NCBI GenBank assembly: GCA_029554925.1
Contig: JAKPUV010000869.1
Location: 1-6,333 of the forward strand
Reading direction: 5' to 3'
DNA length: 6,333 bases
From: Candidatus Hydrogenedentota bacterium
GTDB taxonomy: Bacteria; Hydrogenedentota; Hydrogenedentia; Hydrogenedentales; CAITNO01
Shown in pieces: positions 1 through 6,225 of the stretch; position 1 is the first letter of the stretch; each line of letters opens with the position of its first letter. The notes below the pieces were generated by a model. It worked only from the letters and a program-made list of their open reading frames with translations. It searched no databases and was not told where the DNA came from. A program made the translations under genes and the position numbers.

Positions 1-44
1 GGAGGATTGCGAGAACGAGATTGCGTCGCTTCGTTCGCAATGAC
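1..44. repeat. Dispersed palindromic repeat (REP/MITE-like), cut by window edge
   Basis: Read on the minus strand, positions 44 to 17 give GTCATTGCGAACGAAGCGAC followed by GCAATCTC. This matches, from memory, the 'GTCATTGCGAnnnAAGCGAnGCAATCTC' family of short intergenic repeats seen in many unrelated bacterial genomes. The arms ATTGCG (20-25) and CGCAAT (36-41) pair around a 10-nt loop, and a second ATTGCG (6-11) repeats the left arm 14 nt away. It lies just beyond the stop of the TPR gene, the usual intergenic position for such elements. No T tract follows the hairpin on either strand, so it is not an obvious intrinsic terminator. Only one copy is visible, and the element probably continues off the left edge. 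Confidence 0.6.
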
Positions 45-72
45 GGGGGGCGGCGCGGTGTCGGTATCAGGA

Positions 73-1527
73 TCAGGAGGCGGCGCGCCGGGCCTGATTG
101 CCTTCGAGAACCTTTTGCCGCTCGGCTTCGGGCATGCCGGGACAAATGCCGGCCTCGCTGCGGCGGAGTTCGGCCTTGGTCTCGGAGACGGAGAGCGGGA
201 TGCCGGCCTCCTTCTTGATGTCCATGATCATGTCCGAAAGCTCATCCCACAGTTCGGCGAGTTCCCAGCGGGCCTTGTCGAGCAGGGCAACGGCCTCGAG
301 GTAGCGCTTCTGTTCGCGCAGGGTGATGGCCTCCAGGCGCAGGCGGAAGGCGTCGCCGTCCTTGTCGCCCAGATTGGTCCAGATCGTCAGGGCCTCCTGG
401 CGCTTCGCCAGGGCCTCGGCCTTCAGACGCTCGGACTCTGCGGGGTCGGCGGCCTGGGAGGCCTGGGTCATCAGCGCCTCGGCAGCCTTCTCCGCGATCC
501 GCGCCTTGTTGCGCTGGATGCGGCGGGGGGCGACTTCCAGGGCGGTCTGGGAGTCGGGGAAGTTCTTGATGTAGTCCTCCCAGCCGGCGAGCGCTTTCTC
601 GTACTCCCCGTTGAGCTCCTGACTTATGAAGAGCTGGCGGGGCACCCAGCGCTCATGGGGCAGGCGTATGGCCTCGGAGAGGTACTTGACGGCGTTGGCG
701 TAGTCCTTCATCTTCTGGTTGTACACGGCGAAGCCGAGGTCGAAGAAGAGCTTGTAGTTCCGGGGGTTCTTCCGGATGCCGTCCTTGAGGAAGTCGATGG
801 CCAGGTGGTAGTAGCGCTCCTTTTCACCGACGCACGCGCCGTAGCGGGAATCCCACTCGCGCTGGGGCCAGGGGGTGTCGAGCATCTTCGCTGTGGCGTT
901 GTAGCTGAGGTGCCAGGCGCCGACGAGGTAGGCCTCGACGAACTGGGGGTCGAGGGAGACGCAGGTCTTCATGAGGGCGACCATGCGGTACATGTTGCCC
1001 TGGTGCCAGAAGCGGTCCACCTGGATCCAGACGAAGTTGGCGGCCACCTTGCGGAACCCGAAGAAGAGGTTGAACACGCTGACCCCGCCCTGCTGGGCCT
1101 CGGCGTAGGCGATGTCGCGGGCGAAGCGGAGCTTGTTTTCCTTGGCCAGCTTCAGGAATTCGGCTCGGGGGGCGGCCAATTCCGCGCTGCGGGCGATGTC
1201 CCAGAGCCGCCGGTCGTTTTCATGGCTTCCGGAGACTTCGGCGATGGCGCTCAGGTCGTCCCCGCCCTCCGCGGCGCCGCGTGCGGCGGCCTCGCGGGCC
1301 AGTTCCTGGAGCTCCCCGGCGACGGCGTTGCACTGAGCGAAGAGCTCGGCGTCCCGGTTTTCCCCGGCCTCCTCCTGGAAGAGGCGCTCGTTGACCGCGG
1401 CGGCCTGGAGCCAGCGGTAAAAGGCCTCGGACTCGCGCAGGTGGCGCACCCGCCTTCCCTGCACGGCGCCGAGGGCCATGAGCAGGGCGAAGACAAGCGC
1501 GAGGGTCAGCCTGGGGAAGCGGCGCAT
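73..1527 (-). CDS. Membrane-anchored or exported TPR-repeat protein, third gene of the ABC transporter operon
   Basis: This 484-residue protein has a basic N-terminus and one hydrophobic segment (about 7-22), either a signal anchor or an uncleaved-looking signal peptide. Arginines flank both sides, so topology is ambiguous. The rest is soluble and helical. Residues about 236-325 look like TPR or TPR-like pairs (the helix around YHLAIDFLKDGIRKNPRNY, then DYANAVKYLSEAIRL, then GEYEKALAGWEDYIKNFPD). A further charged helical stretch (about 340-425) ends in another TPR-like pair. An aromatic-rich block at about 151-210 (FNLFFGFRK, FVWIQVDRFWHQG, EAYLVGAWHLSYN) resembles a block I recall from planctomycete-type proteins. 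The ATG lies 5 nt after the permease stop behind a strong AAGGAGGT (1544-1537, 9-nt spacing), which fixes the start. Inference: it assembles with or assists the transporter encoded upstream. TPRs mediate protein contacts, and no catalytic motif is visible. Confidence 0.85.
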   Translation of the reverse strand: MRRFPRLTLALVFALLMALGAVQGRRVRHLRESEAFYRWLQAAAVNERLFQEEAGENRDAELFAQCNAVAGELQELAREAAARGAAEGGDDLSAIAEVSGSHENDRRLWDIARSAELAAPRAEFLKLAKENKLRFARDIAYAEAQQGGVSVFNLFFGFRKVAANFVWIQVDRFWHQGNMYRMVALMKTCVSLDPQFVEAYLVGAWHLSYNATAKMLDTPWPQREWDSRYGACVGEKERYYHLAIDFLKDGIRKNPRNYKLFFDLGFAVYNQKMKDYANAVKYLSEAIRLPHERWVPRQLFISQELNGEYEKALAGWEDYIKNFPDSQTALEVAPRRIQRNKARIAEKAAEALMTQASQAADPAESERLKAEALAKRQEALTIWTNLGDKDGDAFRLRLEAITLREQKRYLEAVALLDKARWELAELWDELSDMIMDIKKEAGIPLSVSETKAELRRSEAGICPGMPEAERQKVLEGNQARRAAS

Positions 1528-1532
1528 GGCGG

Positions 1533-2360
1533 TCAGACCTCCTTCCGCCAGAAGAGGAGCCAGGAGAGGATGAACCCGGCCAGCCCGTACTCCAGCCCGT
1601 AAATGATCAGGTTGGGGATCTGGAGGTCGCGCGGCGGGTCGTTGGGCATGCCGTTGACGATCTGCATCTTGAGGCTGAAATTCTGGAGGTTGGGCAGTAT
1701 CTCATACAGCCACTTGGCGATGTCGCCCGCCAGGGCGTCCAGCCACTGGCCGGTCTGCCCGGCGCGGTTCTGCACGTCCTTGAGGTACTCCGTCAGGTTG
1801 CCGGTGATGTAGATGAAGAGGCCGGCGATGGTGGGCACGACGGTGGAGGTGGAGACGCAGGAGACGGCGAAGGTGAAGGCCGACACGATGAGGAACTCGA
1901 AATAGGTCAGCAGGATGGACCAGAGGAGCAGGGTCGGCCAGACGTGCTGGTAGTAGTAGAGGGCGAAGAAGAAGAGCGCGCCCATGAGCAGGAGGTTGAC
2001 GATGATGATGAGCTGGGCGCCGAGGAACTTGCCCAGCAGGTACTGCCAGCGGCGCAGGGGCTTGGACAGGATGGTGTAGATGACCTTGTTCTCCACCTCG
2101 CCGGGGACGACGGAGGCGGAGATAAAGACGGTGATGAGCATGCCGAAGATGGAGATGGCGGAGACGCAGATGTCCTTGATGAGCTTGACGTCAATGTCCG
2201 TCTCGGCGGAGGGGTCGAGGAAGGAGGAGATGAACCGGGACCCGAAGATGACCAGAAGGCTCAGGATGAGGAAGCCGAGGAGGGTCTTCTTGCGGATGCC
2301 CTCGCGGTAGGTGTACACCGCGATGGTCCAGGGGCCGCGGAGGATTTCAGCGAATTTCAT
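1533..2360 (-). CDS. ABC-2 type transporter permease
   Basis: This 275-residue integral membrane protein has six likely helices (about 25-45, 62-84, 111-136, 143-164, 166-187 and 249-270). It shows the hallmarks of ABC-2/NosY-type permeases: an amphipathic N-terminus with YREGIRKKTLLGF (18-30), and after the second helix the loop VVPGEVENKVIYTILSKPLR (84-103), the equivalent of the family's 'E..kGT.e.LLskPvsR' coupling region. It ends in a short basic tail (WRKEV). A long extramembrane loop (about 188-248) separates helices 5 and 6. I chose the ATG at 2360 over one at 2441: it follows the ATPase stop by 1 nt (TGA-T-ATG), has GGAG at 2372-2369 with 8-nt spacing, and starts with a typical ABC-2 N-terminus, whereas the longer form adds 27 unrelated residues. 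It should dimerise and pair with the upstream ATPase. The substrate is unknown. Confidence 0.93.
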   Translation of the reverse strand: MKFAEILRGPWTIAVYTYREGIRKKTLLGFLILSLLVIFGSRFISSFLDPSAETDIDVKLIKDICVSAISIFGMLITVFISASVVPGEVENKVIYTILSKPLRRWQYLLGKFLGAQLIIIVNLLLMGALFFFALYYYQHVWPTLLLWSILLTYFEFLIVSAFTFAVSCVSTSTVVPTIAGLFIYITGNLTEYLKDVQNRAGQTGQWLDALAGDIAKWLYEILPNLQNFSLKMQIVNGMPNDPPRDLQIPNLIIYGLEYGLAGFILSWLLFWRKEV

Positions 2361-2361
2361 A

Positions 2362-3306
2362 TCAGGCACTCCGGCTCGTTTTTGCGGCGCCGATGACGCG
2401 CACGAACAGCTCCTCGAGGGTTTCCCGCCTCGGGGCGACACTGACCAGTTTGAGGCCCAGCTCGCCGCAGCGGCGGATGGCGTCGTAGGCCGAGAGGCCC
2501 TCCGGGGCGCGGAGCTTCCCGCGTTCGCCCAGCCGGTCCTCGACGCGCAGGCCGGCGGCCTCGGACTTTTCCACCAGCTCCGGGGTGAGCCCGTCCACCT
2601 CCAGCGCGGTGTCGCGCTGCAGCAGGAGCTCGTCCAGACGGCCCTCCGCCTGGAGCACGCCCTCGTAGAGGATGCCGGCGCGGTCGGAGATCATCTCGGC
2701 CTCCAGCAGCTCGTGGCTGGAAATGAGCAGCGTCTTGCCCGCGTTGCGCAGGTTGGCCAGAATGTCGCGGATTTCCTTGCGCGCGATGGGGTCCAGGCCC
2801 GTGGTCGGCTCGTCAAGGATGAGGAGCTTGGGGTCGCTGATGAGGGCCTGGGCCAGGCCGACCCGCTGGCGCATGCCCTTGGAGTAGCTGCGCACCAGCC
2901 GCTTGCGGGCGTGGGCCAGCCCGACGAGGTCAATGACCTCGTCGAGGCGGCGCTTCAGGTCCCGGCCGTGAAGGCCGTAGAGTTTCCCGTAGTACTCGAT
3001 GACCTCCTCGCCCCTCAGGAACTCCGGGTAGTAGGCCCCCTCCGGCAGGTATCCGATGTTCCGCTTGACCGCTGCGGAGTGGATGTTTTTCGCGCCGAAG
3101 ACCTCAAGGCTTCCTGAAGTCGGGAACAGCAGGCCCAGAATGATCTTGATGGTGGTGGTCTTGCCTGATCCGTTCGGCCCGAGGTAGGCGAAAATCTCGC
3201 CCTCGTTGATTTCGAGGTCAAGGGCTTTCAGGGCGTGGACGTCCCTGCCGCGGAGGGCGCCCTCGTAAATCTTGGAGAGTTTGGTCGTCTTGACGGCTGT
3301 GGACAC
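2362..3306 (-). CDS. ABC transporter ATP-binding protein, ABC-2/drug-resistance-type exporter
   Basis: This 314-residue cytoplasmic ATPase powers the transporter whose permease follows. Visible motifs are Walker A GPNGSGKTT (43-51), the Q-loop region IGYLPEG (84-90, with Glu where Gln is classical, as is common in this subfamily), the signature YSKGMRQRVGLA (141-152), Walker B LLILDEP (161-167), D-loop GLDP (170-173) and H-loop SSH (196-198). Residues about 225-314 form the C-terminal extension typical of CcmA/NosF-like and drug-resistance ATPases, ending in the familiar ETLEELFVRVIG. I place the start at the GTG at 3306. It has AGAGGGA (about 3321-3315) 8 nt upstream and begins just before the first beta-strand (KTTKLSKIYEG). 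An ATG at 3456 would add 50 low-complexity residues unlike the family. It is the first gene of a three-gene operon. All catalytic motifs are intact. Confidence 0.95.
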   Translation of the reverse strand: MSTAVKTTKLSKIYEGALRGRDVHALKALDLEINEGEIFAYLGPNGSGKTTTIKIILGLLFPTSGSLEVFGAKNIHSAAVKRNIGYLPEGAYYPEFLRGEEVIEYYGKLYGLHGRDLKRRLDEVIDLVGLAHARKRLVRSYSKGMRQRVGLAQALISDPKLLILDEPTTGLDPIARKEIRDILANLRNAGKTLLISSHELLEAEMISDRAGILYEGVLQAEGRLDELLLQRDTALEVDGLTPELVEKSEAAGLRVEDRLGERGKLRAPEGLSAYDAIRRCGELGLKLVSVAPRRETLEELFVRVIGAAKTSRSA

Positions 3307-3360
3307 GGTTTCGGTCCCTCTCTTTTTGGGTCCCGGCCAAAGATGGGCGCATGCTGCACC

Positions 3361-3390
3361 GGGAACACAGTTCCGCGGCGCAATGTTCCC
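3361..3390. promoter_or_regulatory. Overlapping inverted repeats in the ABC operon leader (possible operator or RNA hairpin)
   Basis: GGAAC (3362-3366) and GTTCC (3370-3374) form a perfect dyad around ACA. The same left arm, extended to GGGAACA, is also complementary to TGTTCCC at 3384-3390. So three half-sites of one motif fall within 30 nt, between the candidate promoter and the ATPase start. They could be a repressor site or alternative RNA hairpins. No regulator gene is nearby to support either reading. Confidence 0.3.
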
Positions 3391-3464
3391 TGCCTCCGGG
3401 AAGCCCACGCGCCGCGGCGTCATGTGGGGACCCAGCCCGCCGCGCCCCCGCAACATCGCGGCAA

Positions 3465-3494
3465 AGTCTATCAGGAACCGTCGGAAGGAGTCAA
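3465..3494 (-). promoter_or_regulatory. Candidate sigma-70 promoter for the ABC-permease-TPR operon
   Basis: On the minus strand TTGACT (3494-3489, five of six consensus bases) is followed after 18 nt by TAGACT (3470-3465, four of six). Transcription would begin near 3458, leaving a leader of about 150 nt before the GTG at 3306. It is the best-looking promoter I found upstream of the ATPase, but it is a match by eye only, and the long leader makes another start possible. Confidence 0.45.
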
Positions 3495-3551
3495 AGGCAA
3501 CCCGGGCGGACCGGGGGGGGCGGCGCCCGGAGGGCGGATTTGGGAAAATTC

Positions 3552-3580
3552 TTGTCGCGCCGGGAAAAAATGTCTATACT
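3552..3580 (+). promoter_or_regulatory. Sigma-70-like promoter of the gspF/pilC-family gene
   Basis: TTGTCG (3552-3557) and TATACT (3575-3580, five of six consensus bases) are separated by the ideal 17 nt. Transcription would start near 3587, about 33 nt before the ATG at 3620. It sits in a locally A/T-richer patch (3539-3580) within otherwise very GC-rich DNA. It also argues against start codons upstream of 3620 in the same frame. Confidence 0.6.
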
Positions 3581-3619
3581 GTGTCCAGCCCAAGAACGCG
3601 GGAAACTGGAGAACGCCGG

Positions 3620-4834
3620 ATGCCAACCTTCACCTACACGGCCAGAAACCGGGCCGGCGCCCGGGTGCGCTCGACCATTGTCGCGGACAACCGTGACCAG
3701 GCCGCGATGCGGCTGTCGGCGCAGGGGCTGACCCCCGAGAAGCTGGTGGAGACGAAGACGCACTCCGCCATGAAGATCGCGCGGCTGAACCGGCGGGTGA
3801 AGAGCCACCATTTGCTGGTGTTCACGCGGCAGCTCTCCACGATTGTGAGTTCGGGCCTTCCGCTGATGCAGGGTCTGGACATTCTGGCGGAGCAGGCGGA
3901 GGACCCCAACTTCGCCAAGATCATCGCGGCCATCAGCGAGGAGGTGGAGTCCGGCGAGACCTTCTCCGACTCCCTGCGCAAGTTCACCCGCGCCTTTCCC
4001 GAACTGTATGTCAGCATGGTGCGGGCGGGCGAGGCGGGCGGCGACCTGGACGGCGTGCTGGAGCAGCTGGCCAACTATCTGGAGGCGAGCGAGGAGTTGC
4101 GGCGGCGGATCCGGTCGGCCATGACCTATCCCGTGGTGGCGTTCAGCATGATCATCATGATCGCCGCGGGGCTGATCATTTTCGTGGTGCCGCAGTTTGC
4201 GGGCATTTTCGAGCAGATGGGGGGCAAGCTTCCCCGCCCCACGCAGATCCTCATTGACATAAGCCACGCGCTGCGGACGTGGCAGGCGTGGGCGGTCCTG
4301 ATCGGCGGCGCTGGGGGGCTGACCATGTTCCTGCGCGTGTACGGGAAGACCCCCTCGGGCAAATACACACTGGACTCTCTGAAGCTGCGGGTGCCCATTT
4401 TCGGCATGCTGGGCCGGAAGGTGGCCATCAGCCGGGTGACCCGCACCCTGAGCACGCTGACCCGGAGCGGTGTGGCGATCCTCCAGGCCATGGAGATTGT
4501 GGAGCGCACGGCGGGCAACGAGGTGTACGCCAAGGCCATCCGCGAGGCGGAGGAGAGCGTGCGAAGCGGTGAGACGCTGGCGGAGCCCCTTGTGCGGGCG
4601 CAGGTGTTCCCCGCCATGGTGACGCGCATGATCGCGGTCGGCGAGAAGACGGGCGCGCTGGAGACCATGCTCGCGAAGATCGCGGATTTCTACGACTCGG
4701 AGGTGCGGGCCACGGTGGACGCCCTCACGAGCCTTATCGAGCCCCTCCTGATCGGTCTGATGGGCGTTGTCGTGGGATTTATCGTTCTCGCCCTCTTCAT
4801 GCCGATCTTCACCATGACCCAGCTCGTGCAGTAG
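3620..4834 (+). CDS. Type II secretion system F / type IV pilus PilC-family inner-membrane platform protein
   Basis: The product is 404 residues, the usual GspF/PilC size. It starts with the short cytoplasmic N-domain (FTYTARNRAGARVRSTIVAD, about 4-23). Two homologous GspF domains follow: the first from FTRQLSTIVSSGLPLMQGLDIL (68-89) through MVRAGEAGGDLDGVLEQLANYLE (133-155), the second from RTLSTLTRSGVAILQAMEIVE (275-295) through MIAVGEKTGALETMLAKIADFY (337-358). Transmembrane helices lie at about 170-192, 222-241 and 373-397. In the family this protein sits in the inner membrane, couples the cytoplasmic assembly ATPase to pilin or pseudopilin assembly, and is needed for the fibre. The ATG at 3620 has GGAG (3608-3611) at 8-nt spacing. 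No ATPase, pilin, prepilin peptidase or secretin gene lies next to it, so PilC and GspF cannot be told apart here. A 6-bp GC hairpin (4834-4850) follows the stop without a T tract. Confidence 0.93.
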   Translation: MPTFTYTARNRAGARVRSTIVADNRDQAAMRLSAQGLTPEKLVETKTHSAMKIARLNRRVKSHHLLVFTRQLSTIVSSGLPLMQGLDILAEQAEDPNFAKIIAAISEEVESGETFSDSLRKFTRAFPELYVSMVRAGEAGGDLDGVLEQLANYLEASEELRRRIRSAMTYPVVAFSMIIMIAAGLIIFVVPQFAGIFEQMGGKLPRPTQILIDISHALRTWQAWAVLIGGAGGLTMFLRVYGKTPSGKYTLDSLKLRVPIFGMLGRKVAISRVTRTLSTLTRSGVAILQAMEIVERTAGNEVYAKAIREAEESVRSGETLAEPLVRAQVFPAMVTRMIAVGEKTGALETMLAKIADFYDSEVRATVDALTSLIEPLLIGLMGVVVGFIVLALFMPIFTMTQLVQ

Positions 4835-4879
4835 CCGCCGAAGGGGCGGCCCCCGGCGCACGCTGAAGCCAGGGAACGC

Positions 4880-4931
4880 GGCGGAGAGTCCCTCCAAGGG
4901 ACGGGTGTTTTCCGCCATTTGCGCGTCACCC
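4880..4931 (+). promoter_or_regulatory. Possible folded 5' leader of the phosphatase gene
   Basis: The 113-nt gap before the phosphatase contains nested inverted repeats. GGCGGA (4880-4885) pairs with TCCGCC (4911-4916). Inside it GTCCCT (4888-4893) and AGGGAC (4897-4902) form a perfect stem around CCA. The unpaired GGGTG (4903-4907) is complementary to CACCC (4927-4931) just before the Shine-Dalgarno sequence (4937-4942), which would give an H-type pseudoknot. It matches no riboswitch I recognise. Alternatively the inner hairpin plus TTTT (4908-4911) is a weak attenuator after the gspF/pilC gene. Confidence 0.3.
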
Positions 4932-4947
4932 AAAGAAAGGAGAAGTC

Positions 4948-6225
4948 ATGCCCAACGAAAAAGAGACCCTGGAGGGGCGTTTTGCCCTGACCCGCCGCCA
5001 GTTCATCGCGGGGGTTGCGGGTGCTGCGGCCCTTGCCGCCGCACCCACCCTGTCCGCCTGGGCGGACGAGGACAAGCGCCCGTCGGTGGCGGACAAAATC
5101 TTCAACCGGCCCTACATCACCTGGCAGAACGACCCCTGCACCACCGCCACGATCACCTGGCAGTCGGCGGAGGCGCCGAAACAGGTTCTGGTGCGCTTTG
5201 ACACGGAGACGCGGGGGGGCAAGGTCCGCAAGTACGCGAAAGAGGCGGAGGGCCGGAGCTGGACCATCCCCTGCCTGCCGGGCCGGAGCATCAACAGCGT
5301 GGAGCTGACGGGGCTCACCCCCGGCACCCGGTACTACTTTGTCCTGGCCGAGAAGAAGAGCGGCGAGACCACCGAGCACAGTTTCAAGACCATTCCCAAC
5401 GACGGCAGCCCCCTGCGCTTTGTGGCGGGCGGCGACCAGAACTGGGGGCCCGTGGCGCGGAAACTCTGCGAGTTGGCGGGGCGGGAGGCGCCCATGTTCA
5501 CCGTCATCGGCGGCGACCTGGCCTACGCGAACGGCGACCCGAAGAACATCCGCGCGTGGGACAACTGGTTCAAGAACTGGATGGACGGCCAGGTGACCCC
5601 GGACGGCCTGATTGTGCCGATGGTGCTGGCCATCGGGAACCACGAGACGAACAAGCTGGAGGGCGGGCCCGAGGTCCGGGCCCCCTTCTACCTGGGATTC
5701 TTCCCCCAGGGCGGCAAGACCTACTTCTCCCTGCGCTTCGGCCCCCTGCTCCATCTCATCGCGCTGGACTCCGGGCACATCGTCCCGCACGCCGAGCAGA
5801 CGGCCTGGTTCAAGGAGGTGGTCGCCAAGAACGCGGACGCTAAGTACCACATCCCCACCTACCATGTGCCCTTCTTCCCCTCACACCGGGAGTTTGAGGG
5901 GGGGCTTTCCGTTGCGGGCCGGGAGCAGTGGATGCCCATCGTGGACGAGATGCGCGCGCCGCTCGCCTTTGAGCACCACGACCACACCTTCAAGCGCACC
6001 GTGCCCATCCGCAACGGCGAGAAGGCCGACGACGGCACGGTTTACCTCGGCGACGGCTGCATGGGCGTAGGCCCGCGGGAGATTGACAACGCGGGCGTGT
6101 GGTATCTGGAAAAGGCCTCGTCCACGGCGCACATCTGGGTGGTGGACATGGCGGACGGCAGGATCGCCTGCCGCGCCATTGACAAGGACGGCAAGGAGTT
6201 CGACAGCATCACGCTGAACCGCTGA
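4948..6225 (+). CDS. Tat-exported purple-acid-phosphatase-like metallophosphoesterase
   Basis: The 425-residue product has a twin-arginine signal: LTRRQFIAG (14-22), a hydrophobic stretch (about 20-35) and a likely cleavage after AWA (37-39). It should therefore be exported folded, probably already loaded with metal. A fibronectin-III-like N-domain follows (about 52-148; PYITWQNDPCTTATITWQS, then VELTGLTPGTRYYFVLAE), as in purple acid phosphatases. The catalytic domain carries the five metal-ligand blocks: GGD (161-163), GGDLAY (188-193, the Tyr being the iron-ligand position), GNHE (230-233), TYHVPFF with H306, and EHHDHTFKRT (342-351; H344 and H346). Deviations are GDQN for GDxG and HHDH for GHxH. 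Expected activity is phosphomonoester or diester hydrolysis at a two-metal centre outside the cytoplasm; the substrate is unknown. The start is supported by AAGGAG (4937-4942) at 5-nt spacing. No clear promoter of its own is visible, so read-through from the gspF/pilC gene is possible. Confidence 0.9.
   Translation: MPNEKETLEGRFALTRRQFIAGVAGAAALAAAPTLSAWADEDKRPSVADKIFNRPYITWQNDPCTTATITWQSAEAPKQVLVRFDTETRGGKVRKYAKEAEGRSWTIPCLPGRSINSVELTGLTPGTRYYFVLAEKKSGETTEHSFKTIPNDGSPLRFVAGGDQNWGPVARKLCELAGREAPMFTVIGGDLAYANGDPKNIRAWDNWFKNWMDGQVTPDGLIVPMVLAIGNHETNKLEGGPEVRAPFYLGFFPQGGKTYFSLRFGPLLHLIALDSGHIVPHAEQTAWFKEVVAKNADAKYHIPTYHVPFFPSHREFEGGLSVAGREQWMPIVDEMRAPLAFEHHDHTFKRTVPIRNGEKADDGTVYLGDGCMGVGPREIDNAGVWYLEKASSTAHIWVVDMADGRIACRAIDKDGKEFDSITLNR

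Larger units (their letters stand above)
3307..3619. other. Divergent intergenic region with promoters and inverted repeats
   Basis: This 313-nt gap separates the two diverging blocks and has no convincing gene. It holds a candidate promoter for each strand and several dyads. GGAAC-ACA-GTTCC lies at 3362-3374. GGGAACA (3361-3367) also pairs with TGTTCCC (3384-3390) across 16 nt. A CGCCGCGGCG palindrome lies at about 3410-3419. CCGGGCG (3502-3508) pairs with CGCCCGG (3524-3530), with a run of eight G (3513-3520) in the loop. Open reading frames crossing the gap are GC-driven extensions of the flanking genes. Some dyads are expected by chance at this base composition. Confidence 0.6.

Noticed and set aside
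64..78. Short tandem repeat ATCAGG-ATCAGG around the TPR stop codon
   Set aside because: Only two copies of 6 nt; this is within chance expectation and has no supporting context.
7..1602. Long plus-strand open frame (531 codons) opposite the TPR gene
   Set aside because: Its translation is a low-complexity Gly/Ala/Leu/Glu/Val-rich sequence without domains. It mirrors the codon structure of the minus-strand TPR gene, which has a strong Shine-Dalgarno site and recognisable repeats.
2361..2441. Longer permease starting at 2441, overlapping the ATPase gene by 80 nt
   Set aside because: The additional 27 residues (Ser/Cys/Arg/Pro-rich) are the out-of-frame shadow of the ATPase C-terminus. The ATG at 2360 is coupled to the ATPase stop.
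3362..3374. LexA (SOS) box reading of GGAACACAGTTCC
   Set aside because: The Gram-positive-type LexA site needs GAAC and GTTC four bases apart. Here the spacing is three, and no damage-response gene is nearby.
3307..3456. Longer ATPase starting at an ATG at 3456
   Set aside because: It would add 50 low-complexity residues ahead of the normal start of the ABC domain. The GTG at 3306 has a well-spaced AGAGGGA site.
3272..3619. N-terminal extension of the GspF/PilC gene back to 3272
   Set aside because: The added residues are Arg/Gly/Pro-rich and unlike the family, a good promoter lies inside the stretch, and the ATG at 3620 has its own ribosome site and a typical family N-terminus.
4834..4850. 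Terminator after the GspF/PilC gene
   Set aside because: GCCGCC/GGCGGC forms a 6-bp hairpin but is followed by CCCCGGCGCA rather than a T tract, so it does not qualify as an intrinsic terminator.
3491..4933. Minus-strand open frame of 480 codons opposite the GspF/PilC gene
   Set aside because: It is rich in His, Arg, Gly and Leu with no family resemblance. The opposite strand encodes an intact two-domain GspF protein.
4690..5865. Minus-strand open frame of 391 codons opposite the phosphatase
   Set aside because: It is an antisense shadow of high-GC coding sequence. It would span two unrelated plus-strand genes and shows no motifs.
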